In this document: in pieces, positions 8,123 to 16,706 of the stretch | Position numbering within the stretch: the first letter of the stretch is position 1 | Layout of the letters: every line of letters begins with the position of its first letter | Origin: Sulfurimonas sp. | GTDB taxonomy: Bacteria; Campylobacterota; Campylobacteria; Campylobacterales; Sulfurimonadaceae | DNA length: 64,000 bases | Direction of reading: 5' to 3' | NCBI RefSeq assembly: GCF_023229105.1 | Contig: NZ_JALNZY010000001.1 | Span: 1 to 64,000, forward strand | Notes under the pieces: model-generated | Told to the model about the DNA's origin: nothing | What the model saw: the letters and a program-made list of their open reading frames with translations, nothing else | Databases searched by the model: none | Made by a program: the position numbers and the translations under genes

Positions 8123-9352
8123 ATGAGAAATATGGTAAAAATGTCAATAGTGGCAGCTTCACTGATTGCAACTACAGCAATGGCTGCAGATAAAGGTATA
8201 GATATTACTACTACTGGTCAAGCGGTAGTTTATTATCAAACATTAGCTAATAATGGCGCTGGCGCACCAGATCTTTTTGATCAAGCAACCGGTAGAGCGA
8301 ATGTGGGTATTCAGTTAAACTTAGATGCAGATCTTAAAAATGGGTTTACGTTTGGTTCAACAATTAACTACCTAGGAACTTTAGGTTTAGAAAAAAACAT
8401 AGTTTCTGGTACTATGCAAAATACAAATGGTGGGATAGCTGAAAACAATATTGCTGATGATATCTACTTAAGTCAATTGTATATTGCTAAAAAGATTGCT
8501 AACACAACTGTAAAACTTGGTCGTCAAGAACTTCCACAATCTCTTTCACCATTTGCATATTCTGAGGGATGGAGTGTATTTAAAAATACTTTCGATGCTG
8601 CTTTAGTTGTTAATACAGATATTCCTGATACTACTTTGGTTGGTGCTTATGTTTCTAAAGGAAACTTTAACGCTGCTGCAAATGCTGATATGTCAAGCTA
8701 TGGAGATCTTAGCACAACAGCAGGTGCTGTAAACAGTACTGCTTATATGGTTACTGCTCAAAATAAGTCTATTCCAGTGGCAACTTTAACGGGTACATAT
8801 TATTCATTATCTGACGTAGCTGGGGTTGTAGATGCAGATGTTCTTTGGGGAGATGTTGCTATAGCTAGTAAAGATTTACCGTTGGGACTAAACTTTGGTA
8901 TTCAAGGTGGATCTATCATGCCAGATTCTGGTTTAAAAGATACTGACGCTTTAGGTTTAAAAGCTGGCATGAAAATTGATGCTTTATCTTTAACTGCAGC
9001 ATATACAACTGTTAATGATGGAGCTGTTGGTATAAGAAATACAGGTGGTATCAAAACTCCACTATATACACAAATGATTCTTAATCAAACTTCTCTATAT
9101 TTAGACAATGACACTTACATGTTAAAAGTTGCTTATAGTTTTGGAGAAGCCGGTACTCTAATCGCTCAAGGTGCTATAACTGATGATAAATCAGTTGCTG
9201 ATAGAGATTTAACTGACTTAGAGCTTGTATATAAAGTTAAAGCCGGCGGTGTTGATTTCTTAGCTGCTTACGTTAACCAATCATGGGACGCACCAGCAGG
9301 CGCTGCTGATGGTCAAGACTTAGTTCGTGTTGTTGCACGTTATAACTTCTAA
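8123..9352 (+). CDS. Major outer-membrane porin
   Basis: A 409-residue outer-membrane beta-barrel with a cleavable signal peptide (cleavage likely after TAMAA near residue 22), alternating hydrophobic and polar strands throughout and a C-terminal aromatic residue (ARYNF) that acts as the barrel assembly signal. The overall pattern (early VVYYQTLANNG, later KLGRQELPQSLSPF) resembles the OprD-like porins that dominate Campylobacterota outer membranes. It has its own strong ribosome site (AGGAGA), a structured leader and its own terminator, as expected of a highly expressed monocistronic gene. Substrate specificity cannot be read. Confidence 0.85.
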   Translation: MRNMVKMSIVAASLIATTAMAADKGIDITTTGQAVVYYQTLANNGAGAPDLFDQATGRANVGIQLNLDADLKNGFTFGSTINYLGTLGLEKNIVSGTMQNTNGGIAENNIADDIYLSQLYIAKKIANTTVKLGRQELPQSLSPFAYSEGWSVFKNTFDAALVVNTDIPDTTLVGAYVSKGNFNAAANADMSSYGDLSTTAGAVNSTAYMVTAQNKSIPVATLTGTYYSLSDVAGVVDADVLWGDVAIASKDLPLGLNFGIQGGSIMPDSGLKDTDALGLKAGMKIDALSLTAAYTTVNDGAVGIRNTGGIKTPLYTQMILNQTSLYLDNDTYMLKVAYSFGEAGTLIAQGAITDDKSVADRDLTDLELVYKVKAGGVDFLAAYVNQSWDAPAGAADGQDLVRVVARYNF

Positions 9353-9381
9353 TAAACATTTAACACGCTAAATGTTTTCCT

Positions 9382-9414
9382 CTCTCAAGCTCTTGCTTGA
9401 GAGTACATCTTTTA
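9382..9414 (+). terminator. Terminator after the porin gene
   Basis: Nine-base-pair stem CTCTCAAGC/GCTTGAGAG with a TCTT loop followed by a T-containing tail. Confidence 0.8.
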
Positions 9415-9452
9415 AAATATCCGTTTCTTATAAAATATTCAACTCCTTATGA

Positions 9453-9458
9453 TATAAT
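9453..9458 (+). promoter_or_regulatory. Probable -10 box for the SHOCT lipoprotein gene
   Basis: Perfect TATAAT 28 bp upstream of the start codon and downstream of the porin terminator. Confidence 0.6.
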
Positions 9459-9485
9459 CTAACATAAAAATAAAAAAGAGTAACT

Positions 9486-10103
9486 ATGAAAAAAATTAAA
9501 ATATTACTAAGTGCAACGGCATTGTTGCTCATAACCGGATGTGCAAATAAAGTTCCATTTGAAGAGAGTGTACCTCTTGAAAATGCATCTGTAGCTTATG
9601 TATATATGCCAAATTACAGTGAATTAGTTGAAGGCAGTTCTAATCAAAATTATTCTATAAGAATAAATGATAAAATGGTTGAAGGTAGAATTAAAAGCAA
9701 TGAATATATGGTGCTTGACTTAAAGCCACAAAATATCAAATTTTCGGCAATAAGAGGTGCTATAGAGGAAAAAACAGTTACCTTAGATTTAAAAGCAGGG
9801 GAGACATACTATCTTAGAATCAGAGATAATCTGCAAAACGGTAGTTTCGGTTTTGAAAATGTTTCAAAAGAGATTGCAAAAAAAGAGATTATCAACACTG
9901 GTCTTGCCGGCTCAGTTATGGAAGATGCAAGCAATGTTCTTAGTGAACTTGTAGGAACTTCTGAGCCAAAAGAGGAAAAAATAAAAGCTAAAACAGTTAC
10001 TTCAAAAACTGATGAATTGGAAAAAGCATATAACTTAAAACAAAAAGGCGCTCTAACAGAGGAGGAGTTTAAAGCTCTAAAGTCTGAAATCATCTCCAAA
10101 TAA
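9486..10103 (+). CDS. DUF2846-like lipoprotein with C-terminal SHOCT domain
   Basis: A 205-residue lipoprotein: the signal peptide ends in the lipobox ITGC near residue 19. The middle (about residues 30-125) resembles the DUF2846 beta-sandwich seen in small bacterial lipoproteins, with AYVYMPNYSE and LKAGETYYLRI segments. The last 35 residues (LEKAYNLKQKGALTEEEFKALK) form a SHOCT motif, a short C-terminal oligomerisation helix pair. Function unknown. Monocistronic between its own promoter and terminator. Confidence 0.7.
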   Translation: MKKIKILLSATALLLITGCANKVPFEESVPLENASVAYVYMPNYSELVEGSSNQNYSIRINDKMVEGRIKSNEYMVLDLKPQNIKFSAIRGAIEEKTVTLDLKAGETYYLRIRDNLQNGSFGFENVSKEIAKKEIINTGLAGSVMEDASNVLSELVGTSEPKEEKIKAKTVTSKTDELEKAYNLKQKGALTEEEFKALKSEIISK

Positions 10104-10107
10104 CTAT

Positions 10108-10157
10108 CTTCTTGTACCTAGTACAAGAAGCCCTCTTTTAATTTTTTCTGATTAGCA
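10108..10157 (+). terminator. Terminator after the SHOCT lipoprotein gene
   Basis: Ten-base-pair stem CTTCTTGTAC/GTACAAGAAG with a 3-nt loop, followed by two T-rich stretches. Confidence 0.85.
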
Positions 10158-10183
10158 TCAAACTTTATTTTAGCTCTACAAGA

Positions 10184-10189
10184 TATAAT
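10184..10189 (+). promoter_or_regulatory. Probable moaA-queE-queD promoter, -10 box
   Basis: Perfect TATAAT 28 bp before the moaA ATG, downstream of the preceding terminator. Confidence 0.6.
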
Positions 10190-10216
10190 ACAAGCAACAA
10201 TAAAATAGGAAAATAT

Positions 10217-11182
10217 ATGCTAATTGATAGCTTTGAGAGGGTAGTTGACTATCTTCGCATCTCCGTAACAGAGAGATGCAACTTTAGATGTCAGTACTGT
10301 ATGCCTGAGAAGCCTTTTTCATGGGTGCCAAAAGAGAATCTGCTTACATTTGAGGAGCTTTTTTTATTTGTCAAAGTTGCCATTGACGAGGGAATTAAAA
10401 AAATCCGCATAACAGGTGGAGAACCGCTTCTAAGAGAAGACTTAGATAAATTCATAAAAATGATTTACGATTATGAGCCTAGCATAGATTTGGCTATGAC
10501 GACAAATGCCTTTTTGCTCAAATCCACTGCACAAAAACTAAAAGATGCTGGATTAAAACGTTTAAACGTAAGCATTGACACACTAAAACCTGAAGTTGCG
10601 CAAAAAATAGCAGGAAAAGATGTTTTAAAGAATGTTTTAGAGGGTGTTGAGGAAGCAAGAGCAGTAGGTTTAAAGGTTAAGGTAAACATGGTTCCTATGA
10701 AAAATGTTAATGCAGATGAAATTATAGATGTTTTAAACTACTGCAAAGAGCGTGATATGACGATAAGATTTATAGAGTATATGGAGAACCAATATGCTTC
10801 TAAAGAGATAAGTGGACTTAAATCAGATGAACTTTTGGCAACTCTAAGAGAGCATTATGAGTTTGAAGATGAAGGATTTGATGGGGCATCTCCTTCACAT
10901 TATTACCGTTTAAAAGATGGTTATAGATTTGGAATCATTGAGCCTTATGGGGATGATTTTTGTAAGCAGTGCAATCGTATTCGTTTAACTGCAGAGGGAA
11001 ATCTTATACCATGCCTCTATTTTGATGAAGCTATGAGTATATCAAAATCCATAAAAGAGGATGATATTGCAGCGGCTGCTGAAGTTTTAAGAGAAGTTGT
11101 AAAGAGTAAGCCGGAAAAAAATCGTTGGGGTGGGGAAGATGGAGAAGTTTCATCCCGTGCTTTTTATGAAACAGGTGGTTGA
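10217..11182 (+). CDS. moaA: GTP 3',8-cyclase MoaA
   Basis: Radical SAM enzyme for the first step of molybdenum cofactor synthesis. The 321-residue protein has the N-terminal SAM cluster motif CNFRCQYC near residue 21, the C-terminal second [4Fe-4S] motif [18 protein letters not shown], and the conserved C-terminal Gly-Gly tail needed for activity. Its stop codon overlaps the queE start by one base. It fits a cell that makes molybdoenzymes, for example the formate dehydrogenase-like protein at 24.1 kb. Confidence 0.96.
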   Translation: MLIDSFERVVDYLRISVTERCNFRCQYCMPEKPFSWVPKENLLTFEELFLFVKVAIDEGIKKIRITGGEPLLREDLDKFIKMIYDYEPSIDLAMTTNAFLLKSTAQKLKDAGLKRLNVSIDTLKPEVAQKIAGKDVLKNVLEGVEEARAVGLKVKVNMVPMKNVNADEIIDVLNYCKERDMTIRFIEYMENQYASKEISGLKSDELLATLREHYEFEDEGFDGASPSHYYRLKDGYRFGIIEPYGDDFCKQCNRIRLTAEGNLIPCLYFDEAMSISKSIKEDDIAAAAEVLREVVKSKPEKNRWGGEDGEVSSRAFYETGG

Positions 11183-11940
11183 TGATATATTTAGTTGAAC
11201 ATTTTTACTCTATCCAAGGCGAGGGACGCTACACGGGTACGCCATCAATTTTTTTTCGTTTTGGCGGCTGCAATATGAAGTGTGAGGGTTTTGGCTGCCA
11301 AGAGAGAGCGCCTGATGGCACTAAAATTTTGGGATGCGATACGGTTTATGCGGTAAACAAAGAGCACTTTTTACAAAACTGGATTCCTATAAAGAGTGTA
11401 AAAGAGCTATTGGGTGTTTTAGATCTTTATGAGTTGCCAAAAAAAGTAGATATTGTCTTAACAGGTGGAGAACCGCTTATCTATGCAAGTGAGCATATTT
11501 TTATAGAGTTTTTAGAAGCGTTGCATGCAGCTGGGCATAGAATTACTTTTGAAACAAACGGTTCATTGGGAGTAGATTTTGAGCGCTATCCAATCTACAA
11601 AGAGTGCATTTTTGCGTTATCAGTAAAGCTCTCAAACTCAAACGAACCCTTAAGCAAAAGAGTTAGAGGCAGTGTTATAAACTCCATTGCTACAAATGCA
11701 AAGGAGGCTTTTTTTAAATTTTCTATTGATGCCGAGTCTATAAATTTGGGACTTGAGGAGGAGATAGAAGAGATTATTATACATTCGCCTACAACTTCAC
11801 TTTACTGTATGCCTCTTGGCGGAACAAAAGAGGAAGTTGAAGCAAATACAGCTCCTCTAATAGAGTTTTGCAAGTCAAAAGGGTACAATTTTAGCGACAG
11901 ACTTCATATACGAATATGGGACCAAAACAGAGGTGTTTAG
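11182..11940 (+). CDS. queE: 7-carboxy-7-deazaguanine synthase QueE
   Basis: Radical SAM enzyme that converts 6-carboxytetrahydropterin to 7-carboxy-7-deazaguanine in queuosine synthesis. The 252-residue protein opens with YSIQGEGRYTGTPSIFFRFGGCNM, and has a longer insert between its first cluster cysteines than E. coli QueE (CNMKCEGFGC). The LTGGEPL motif is present. I use the ATG at 11182, overlapping the moaA stop by one base, in preference to a TTG three bases upstream. queD follows after 3 bp. Confidence 0.93.
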   Translation: MIYLVEHFYSIQGEGRYTGTPSIFFRFGGCNMKCEGFGCQERAPDGTKILGCDTVYAVNKEHFLQNWIPIKSVKELLGVLDLYELPKKVDIVLTGGEPLIYASEHIFIEFLEALHAAGHRITFETNGSLGVDFERYPIYKECIFALSVKLSNSNEPLSKRVRGSVINSIATNAKEAFFKFSIDAESINLGLEEEIEEIIIHSPTTSLYCMPLGGTKEEVEANTAPLIEFCKSKGYNFSDRLHIRIWDQNRGV

Positions 11941-11943
11941 TTT

Positions 11944-12525
11944 ATGATAATAAGAAAGCTTTTTAAATTTGAAAACGCGCATATAGTCAGGGGATGCTCT
12001 AGCATAAAATGCAGAAGCTCTATTCATGGACACTCATACAGAGTCGAACTCCTATTTGAGTCAAATTTTTTAGATAACGGTCAGATGGTTTATGATTTTG
12101 GACTTATGAAGCAAAATATGAAAGATATTATTGACGGCTTTGATCATGCTATAACTATATGGAGCGGTGACGATAAAGAGTATATAACAGATATGAAAAA
12201 GCACTCTGCTAGATGGGTAGAAGTTCCTCTCTCCCCATCGGCAGAGCAGTTTAGCAGAATATTTTTTGTGCTTATTGACAGACTTTTAAAACTTACTAGT
12301 ACGGTTAACGGAGAGAGGGAAGTAAAGCTTCACAGTGTAATAGTTCATGAGACGGCGACAGGTTATGCAGAGGCTTTTAAAGAAGATGCTTACTCAGATA
12401 TAATGGGTAAAATTGACTTAAATGAGATTTTGTTCTCTTTGGAGATACAAAATAGCTGGCAAGACTCTAAGCTCTTTGAGAAGATTAAAAACGGTGAAAA
12501 TTTCATAAATCCTAAGAGTGTTTAA
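11944..12525 (+). CDS. queD: 6-carboxy-5,6,7,8-tetrahydropterin synthase QueD
   Basis: Zinc enzyme of the PTPS family making the QueE substrate from dihydroneopterin triphosphate. The 193-residue protein has the zinc His in FENAHIV, the catalytic Cys region CSSIKCRSSIHGHSY with two more zinc His, and the DFGLMKQ and DHAI motifs. It is longer than the roughly 120-residue E. coli enzyme, with extra C-terminal sequence typical of epsilonproteobacterial members. Its TAA overlaps the convergent moeA stop by two bases. Confidence 0.92.
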   Translation: MIIRKLFKFENAHIVRGCSSIKCRSSIHGHSYRVELLFESNFLDNGQMVYDFGLMKQNMKDIIDGFDHAITIWSGDDKEYITDMKKHSARWVEVPLSPSAEQFSRIFFVLIDRLLKLTSTVNGEREVKLHSVIVHETATGYAEAFKEDAYSDIMGKIDLNEILFSLEIQNSWQDSKLFEKIKNGENFINPKSV

Positions 12526-13739
12526 CTGCAGGAGAGGCTTTTTTGCTCTTTTGAGTTGAAACTAAATCTTGTAGAGATTATCTTAACCCTGCTATCCTTT
12601 TTTATCAGTTCACACTTCCCATCAGTTATAATATACGCGTTTGAGTGTGCTAAAGGTGTTATCATTCCGGGTGAAAAATTATCGTGTGGGGTAAACTCAT
12701 AGCCGTCAAAGTAACCGGGAATCAGCGATCTTCTGCCGCCTCTTATGGTGCAGTCATTTGATATTTTTGTCTCTATTGTAGCAATGTATTTTTCCTCATC
12801 CCCGCTAAGAGCCAAGATAATGCTTTGAGCAAAAAGTTCAAAATTGAGTGCGGCGGCTAGTGGATTTCCCGGAAGATTGAGCACTAAAGTATCTTTTATG
12901 CGACCAAATGTTGTTGGCTTACCGGGTTTAATCTCAATTTTGTCAAAAAATATCTCATACCCGAACTTGCCAAATGCCTCTTTTGTAAAGTCCGCATCCC
13001 CGACACTTACCCCGCCTGAGGTTACTACCAAATCGCTCTCTAGAGCACTTTGAATATGTTCATATATAGCATCAAGCGAATCACATGCCGTTCCTATAAA
13101 GTCAACTTCGCATCCAAGCTCCTGCACTCTGCTGCAAAATGTAGGAGAGTTTGTGTTGTAGAGTTGATGAGATGCAACGCTCTCAAAGTGCATCTTTAGC
13201 TCATTTCCTGAAGCAAAAACAGCCACCTTTGGTTTCTTATGTACTTTTATATGGCTGATGCCCTGTGATGCTAAGAGTGTAATATGGTGCGCATGGATTC
13301 GTTGCCCTTTTTTTAGCAGGATGGTTCCGCTTTTGATATCTTCGCCGCATAAACGAATATGTTTTGATGCTTTTATAAAGCCGGGGAGTTTAACGCCGTT
13401 GTTAGTTAGCGTAACATCTTCTATGGGAACGATTGCCTCGCATCCTAAAGGAATTCTCGCGCCTGTCATTATTTTGATAGCAAACCCACCCTTTAATGCC
13501 TCTTTAGAGTCATCTCCCGCAAATATTGTATGCTCTACCGTTACCTCTTTAAGAGCATCTGCAACTTTTACGGCATAGCCGTCCATTGCCGAGTTGTCGT
13601 ATGGTGGAAGATTGTGACTTGCCGTAATGTTCTCTGCCAAAACAGAGCCTAAAGCCTCTTCAATCGGTAATATTTTAAGTGATTTTGCCTTAACGTTTTT
13701 ATAAATATAATCAAGCGCTTCTTCTATAGTAACAGCCAT
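12522..13739 (-). CDS. moeA: Molybdopterin molybdenumtransferase MoeA
   Basis: Inserts molybdate into adenylylated molybdopterin, the last step of the cofactor pathway begun by MoaA. The 405-residue protein shows the MoeA pattern: PPYDNSAMDGYAV near residue 50, TGGVSVGDADFT near residue 230, KPGKPTTFG, LPGNPLAA and a C-terminal domain IV. I chose the ATG at 13739 (MAVTIEEALDYI), preceded by a purine-rich AGAAG; the longer upstream frame is antisense to the divergent membrane-protein gene and does not resemble MoeA. Confidence 0.95.
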   Translation of the reverse strand: MAVTIEEALDYIYKNVKAKSLKILPIEEALGSVLAENITASHNLPPYDNSAMDGYAVKVADALKEVTVEHTIFAGDDSKEALKGGFAIKIMTGARIPLGCEAIVPIEDVTLTNNGVKLPGFIKASKHIRLCGEDIKSGTILLKKGQRIHAHHITLLASQGISHIKVHKKPKVAVFASGNELKMHFESVASHQLYNTNSPTFCSRVQELGCEVDFIGTACDSLDAIYEHIQSALESDLVVTSGGVSVGDADFTKEAFGKFGYEIFFDKIEIKPGKPTTFGRIKDTLVLNLPGNPLAAALNFELFAQSIILALSGDEEKYIATIETKISNDCTIRGGRRSLIPGYFDGYEFTPHDNFSPGMITPLAHSNAYIITDGKCELIKKDSRVKIISTRFSFNSKEQKSLSCS

Positions 13740-13776
13740 GTTTCTTCTTTTTCTCTTTTTATTGTAATATTCCACC

Positions 13777-14184
13777 ATGAATGAAATGTATGATATGAGT
13801 ATTGTAACACACAACTGGGGTGTTACGTTAGTGTTGGGCGTAATTTTTGTAAATATTTTTATGCTCTTTGGTATAAAAAGTTTAACAAAATATACAAAAG
13901 CAATGTCGCTTTTTACGCCGATTGTTGCAACGGCTATAGGTATGGTTGTTTTTACGGGTGTTGTTATGATGGCGGCAAAACATCTTGATTTTACGATAGA
14001 AAATATCATCATGATACTTTTTGCATTTCTGCTTATTTATCTTGAGATAAAGCGTGCAAAAGGGCTTAAGAAAATCAACAAAAAAGAGCCTGATACATTT
14101 AAAAACTTTAAAGCATATGCGTTTAAAATTTTTCTTTTGCAGATATTTGTGACACTTAGTATCTCATTTTGGATGTGGCTTTGA
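13777..14184 (+). CDS. Small integral membrane protein, function unknown
   Basis: A 135-residue protein with about four hydrophobic segments (residues 15-35, 45-65, 75-90 and 115-135) and a basic cytoplasmic loop (KRAKGLKKINKKE). I do not recognise a family. It is divergent from moeA with only 37 bp between starts and runs into rsmE with overlapping reading frames, so it is probably translated as part of the rsmE transcript. No good ribosome site is seen before the first ATG; ATGs at codons 4 and 7 are alternatives. Confidence 0.6.
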   Translation: MNEMYDMSIVTHNWGVTLVLGVIFVNIFMLFGIKSLTKYTKAMSLFTPIVATAIGMVVFTGVVMMAAKHLDFTIENIIMILFAFLLIYLEIKRAKGLKKINKKEPDTFKNFKAYAFKIFLLQIFVTLSISFWMWL

Positions 14185-14852
14185 TATATATACTTGATGA
14201 TGAAGCAGGGAAGCAGGCGCTGCATGTAAAAGGGGAGCTGCATAAATATCTCATAAAAGTTCGTCGTCACAAAGAGGGCGATGAGATAAATTTCAGATCA
14301 AGACAAAACATAGAGATTTTGCACAGATATAAAATAGAGACAGTTGAACCAAGGAGTGCAGAGTTGTCTCTTATCTCTTCAGATATACATGAGGTCAAGA
14401 GTGAAAAATCGCTCCATATCGGCTGGTGCACAATAGATGCAAACTCTATAGAAAAGGTTCTTCCATCTCTTTGTGAGATAGGCGTTGCAAGAGTGTCGTT
14501 TATAACATGCCAGAGAAGCCAAAAAAACACTAAGCTTGATTTTAAAAGATTTCAAAGAATTATAGAGGCTTCAATGCAACAGTGCGGAAGAAGCACATAT
14601 ATTGAGTTTGATACCTATAAAAACGTGGAGGAGTTTGTGACAAAGTTTCCCGACGTAAATGTATTTGACTTTTGTGATGAGGTTTTAGAGGAGTATAGCG
14701 CCGTTAAAACGGTTTTAATTGGCTGCGAGGGAGGTTTCTCTTTAAGTGAGAGAGAGCTTCTTTCATCTTTAAAAAGATTCCGACTAAACACGCCGATGGT
14801 TTTGCGCTCAGAGAGTGCAGTTGTTGCGATAGCTAGTAAAATACTGCTTTAA
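14175..14852 (+). CDS. rsmE: 16S rRNA m3U1498 methyltransferase RsmE
   Basis: SAM-dependent SPOUT methyltransferase that methylates N3 of U1498 in 16S rRNA. The roughly 225-residue protein has the N-terminal PUA-like part (LHVKGELHKYLIKVRRH) and the C-terminal knot motifs LIGCEGGFSLSERELL and LRSESAVVAIASKIL. The start is uncertain: no ATG fits, and GTG at 14175 is taken over TTG at 14169 or 14181; all overlap the end of the preceding gene, implying translational coupling. Confidence 0.9.
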   Translation: MALIYILDDEAGKQALHVKGELHKYLIKVRRHKEGDEINFRSRQNIEILHRYKIETVEPRSAELSLISSDIHEVKSEKSLHIGWCTIDANSIEKVLPSLCEIGVARVSFITCQRSQKNTKLDFKRFQRIIEASMQQCGRSTYIEFDTYKNVEEFVTKFPDVNVFDFCDEVLEEYSAVKTVLIGCEGGFSLSERELLSSLKRFRLNTPMVLRSESAVVAIASKILL

Positions 14853-14864
14853 GATATTTTTTGC

Positions 14865-14870
14865 TATAAT
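14865..14870 (+). promoter_or_regulatory. Probable rpmE promoter, -10 box
   Basis: Perfect TATAAT directly after the rsmE stop, 83 bp before rpmE; transcription would begin about 14877. Confidence 0.6.
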
Positions 14871-14881
14871 CCGATTTCTAA

Positions 14882-14903
14882 AAATCCGCCCCCATACGGA
14901 TTT
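14882..14903 (+). promoter_or_regulatory. Hairpin at the start of the rpmE leader
   Basis: AAATCCG/CGGATTT forms a 7-bp stem with an 8-nt C-rich loop, within a few bases of the predicted transcription start and 50 nt before the rpmE ATG. It could be a ribosomal-protein leader element or simply a 5'-end stabiliser. Confidence 0.4.
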
Positions 14904-14952
14904 AAAAAATATATAGATATTCGCACACAAACGAGTATCAAAAGGCAAAAAA

Positions 14953-15153
14953 ATGAAAAAAGATCTTCACCCAAAATTAGTAACTTGTACAGTAACATGC
15001 TCATGTGGAAACACTTTTGAAACACAAAGCGCGAAAGAAGAGATGAGAATTGACATCTGTAATGAGTGTCACCCGTTTTTTACCGGTTCTGAGAGAATGG
15101 TAGATACAGCAGGAAGAATTGAAAAGTTCAACCAACGTTACGCAAAAAAATAA
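14953..15153 (+). CDS. rpmE: 50S ribosomal protein L31
   Basis: A 66-residue L31 of the zinc-binding (C+) type, with cysteines in CSCG and CNECH that would hold zinc. The presence of the zinc ligands means this is the zinc-replete form, not the zinc-independent paralogue. It is followed after 12 bp by rsmI, a common order in Campylobacterota, and has its own -10 box and leader hairpin. Confidence 0.96.
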   Translation: MKKDLHPKLVTCTVTCSCGNTFETQSAKEEMRIDICNECHPFFTGSERMVDTAGRIEKFNQRYAKK

Positions 15154-15165
15154 TCAAGATTTTTC

Positions 15166-15981
15166 TTGCTTACACTTGTTCCAACTCCGATTGGAAATAT
15201 AGGCGATATATCACTTAGAGCAATAGAAGCTCTAAGTGATGCCGATATACTTTTATGCGAAGATACTCGCGTTACGAAAAAACTTATCCACATACTCAAA
15301 GAGCGCTACAACACCTCTTTTAAATCCGAACAAAATTTTATCTCCCTTCATTCTCATAACGAAAAAGAGTTTATAGCCACTCTTGAGAGCTCTTTTTTTG
15401 AACAAAATGTTATCTATGTCAGTGATGCTGGGATGCCTGGAGTTAGTGATCCGGGTCAAGCACTTGTTAGATACTGCCAAAAAAATGGTGTCGTTTATGA
15501 TGTTTTGCCGGGGGCTAATGCGCTTTTAACTGCTTTTGTAGCAAGCGGATTTGTAGAGACAAAGATGCTTTTTTGGGGATTTTTACCTCATAAAGGCAAA
15601 GAGAGGACAGCTTCGCTTCTTGGAGCACTCGGTAGCGGGTTTACCACGGTTGTTTATGAATCTCCGCATAGACTCGAAAAACTCTTAGATGAGCTAGCTT
15701 TCGAGGAACCGACAAGAGAGATATTTTTGGCAAAAGAGCTTACGAAAAAGTATCAGCGCTACTATTTTGGAACTGCTGAGGATATTAAACAAAAAGTTGA
15801 TGCAAATCTTCGTGGCGAGTGGGTTGTAGTTATTAGTGCAGCTGAGGCACAAAATCCAAGCGCAATAAGTCAAAATGATATTTTAGAACTTGATTTGCCT
15901 AAGAAAGTTCAGGCAAAGCTTATCTCTAAAATAACGGGCGAAAATACAAAAGCCTGTTATGAGAGACTCTTAAAGCTATAG
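15166..15981 (+). CDS. rsmI: 16S rRNA 2'-O-ribose C1402 methyltransferase RsmI
   Basis: Tetrapyrrole-methylase fold enzyme that methylates the ribose of C1402 in 16S rRNA. The 271-residue protein has the family start LTLVPTPIGNIGDISLRA, the CEDTRVTKKL motif, and the SDAGMPGVSDPG loop. The start codon is TTG at 15166; no ATG lies near the conserved N-terminus, so TTG is well supported. It is the second gene of the rpmE transcript. Confidence 0.95.
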   Translation: MLTLVPTPIGNIGDISLRAIEALSDADILLCEDTRVTKKLIHILKERYNTSFKSEQNFISLHSHNEKEFIATLESSFFEQNVIYVSDAGMPGVSDPGQALVRYCQKNGVVYDVLPGANALLTAFVASGFVETKMLFWGFLPHKGKERTASLLGALGSGFTTVVYESPHRLEKLLDELAFEEPTREIFLAKELTKKYQRYYFGTAEDIKQKVDANLRGEWVVVISAAEAQNPSAISQNDILELDLPKKVQAKLISKITGENTKACYERLLKL

Positions 15982-16019
15982 ATATATACTATTTTCAATT
16001 TTTTGGATAAAATGCTCAA

Positions 16020-16706
16020 ATGTTAATTTATGCAAAACAACCAATCAACTATATTATAAACAATCATCCTGCAAAGATAAAAACACTTTATCTGGCAAAA
16101 GAGATAGAGAAAAAAGAGTATTCTCGTCTTATGAAAATGGGTTTCGAGATAAAAAGAATACCCTCTGACGCAGCCGGAAAAATGTGCAAAAATGCCTCTC
16201 ATCAAGGAATACTTGCGGAAGTGGACGAATACGAGCTGCAAGACTATAAGGCTTTTTTAAATTATGATTTTGTTCTTATACTTTCAGGTCTTAGTGATGT
16301 CGGCAATATCGGCGCAATTATCAGAACTGCTTATGCGCTTGGCGTTGATGCAGTTATTGCATGTGGTGTAAAATCACTTCCTCTTGAAGCCATTACTAGA
16401 ACAAGTACCGGAGCGCTTTTTGATATGCCTTTTGCCATAGAGACCAATATCCATAATGTGATAAATGACTTAAAAATGTCAGGCTTTACTACATATGGCG
16501 CAGATATGGGAGGTGTTGACATAAGAGATATAAAAGTTCAAAGCAGACGCGCTCTCTTTTTAGGAAGTGAAGGCGAGGGACTTACTTCGCGGGTTAGCTC
16601 AAAGCTCGATAGCATCATAAGCATAAAAATGGCACACAAGTTTGACTCTTTAAATGTCGGTGCAGCGGGGGCAATTTTGATAGATAGGATGAGAAAATAT
16701 GAGTGA
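16020..16706 (+). CDS. rlmB: TrmH/SpoU-family 23S rRNA 2'-O-methyltransferase (RlmB-like)
   Basis: A 228-residue SPOUT methyltransferase with an N-terminal substrate-binding domain (MLIYAKQPINYII) and the catalytic knot motifs LSDVGNIGAIIRTA near residue 93, LFLGSEGEGL near residue 180 and NVGAAGAILIDRM at the C-terminus. The likely target is a 23S rRNA guanosine ribose (G2251 if it is RlmB), but the family also modifies tRNA, so the exact nucleotide is inferred. Overlaps the next gene by 8 bp. Confidence 0.85.
   Translation: MLIYAKQPINYIINNHPAKIKTLYLAKEIEKKEYSRLMKMGFEIKRIPSDAAGKMCKNASHQGILAEVDEYELQDYKAFLNYDFVLILSGLSDVGNIGAIIRTAYALGVDAVIACGVKSLPLEAITRTSTGALFDMPFAIETNIHNVINDLKMSGFTTYGADMGGVDIRDIKVQSRRALFLGSEGEGLTSRVSSKLDSIISIKMAHKFDSLNVGAAGAILIDRMRKYE

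Noticed and set aside
7398..8171. Longer 257-residue reading of the RDD protein
   Set aside because: The extension crosses the porin leader and start on the other strand and has no RDD similarity.
12522..14012. Longer 496-residue reading of moeA starting at 14012
   Set aside because: The extra N-terminal residues are antisense to the membrane-protein gene at 13777 and do not resemble MoeA; the ATG at 13739 fits the family.
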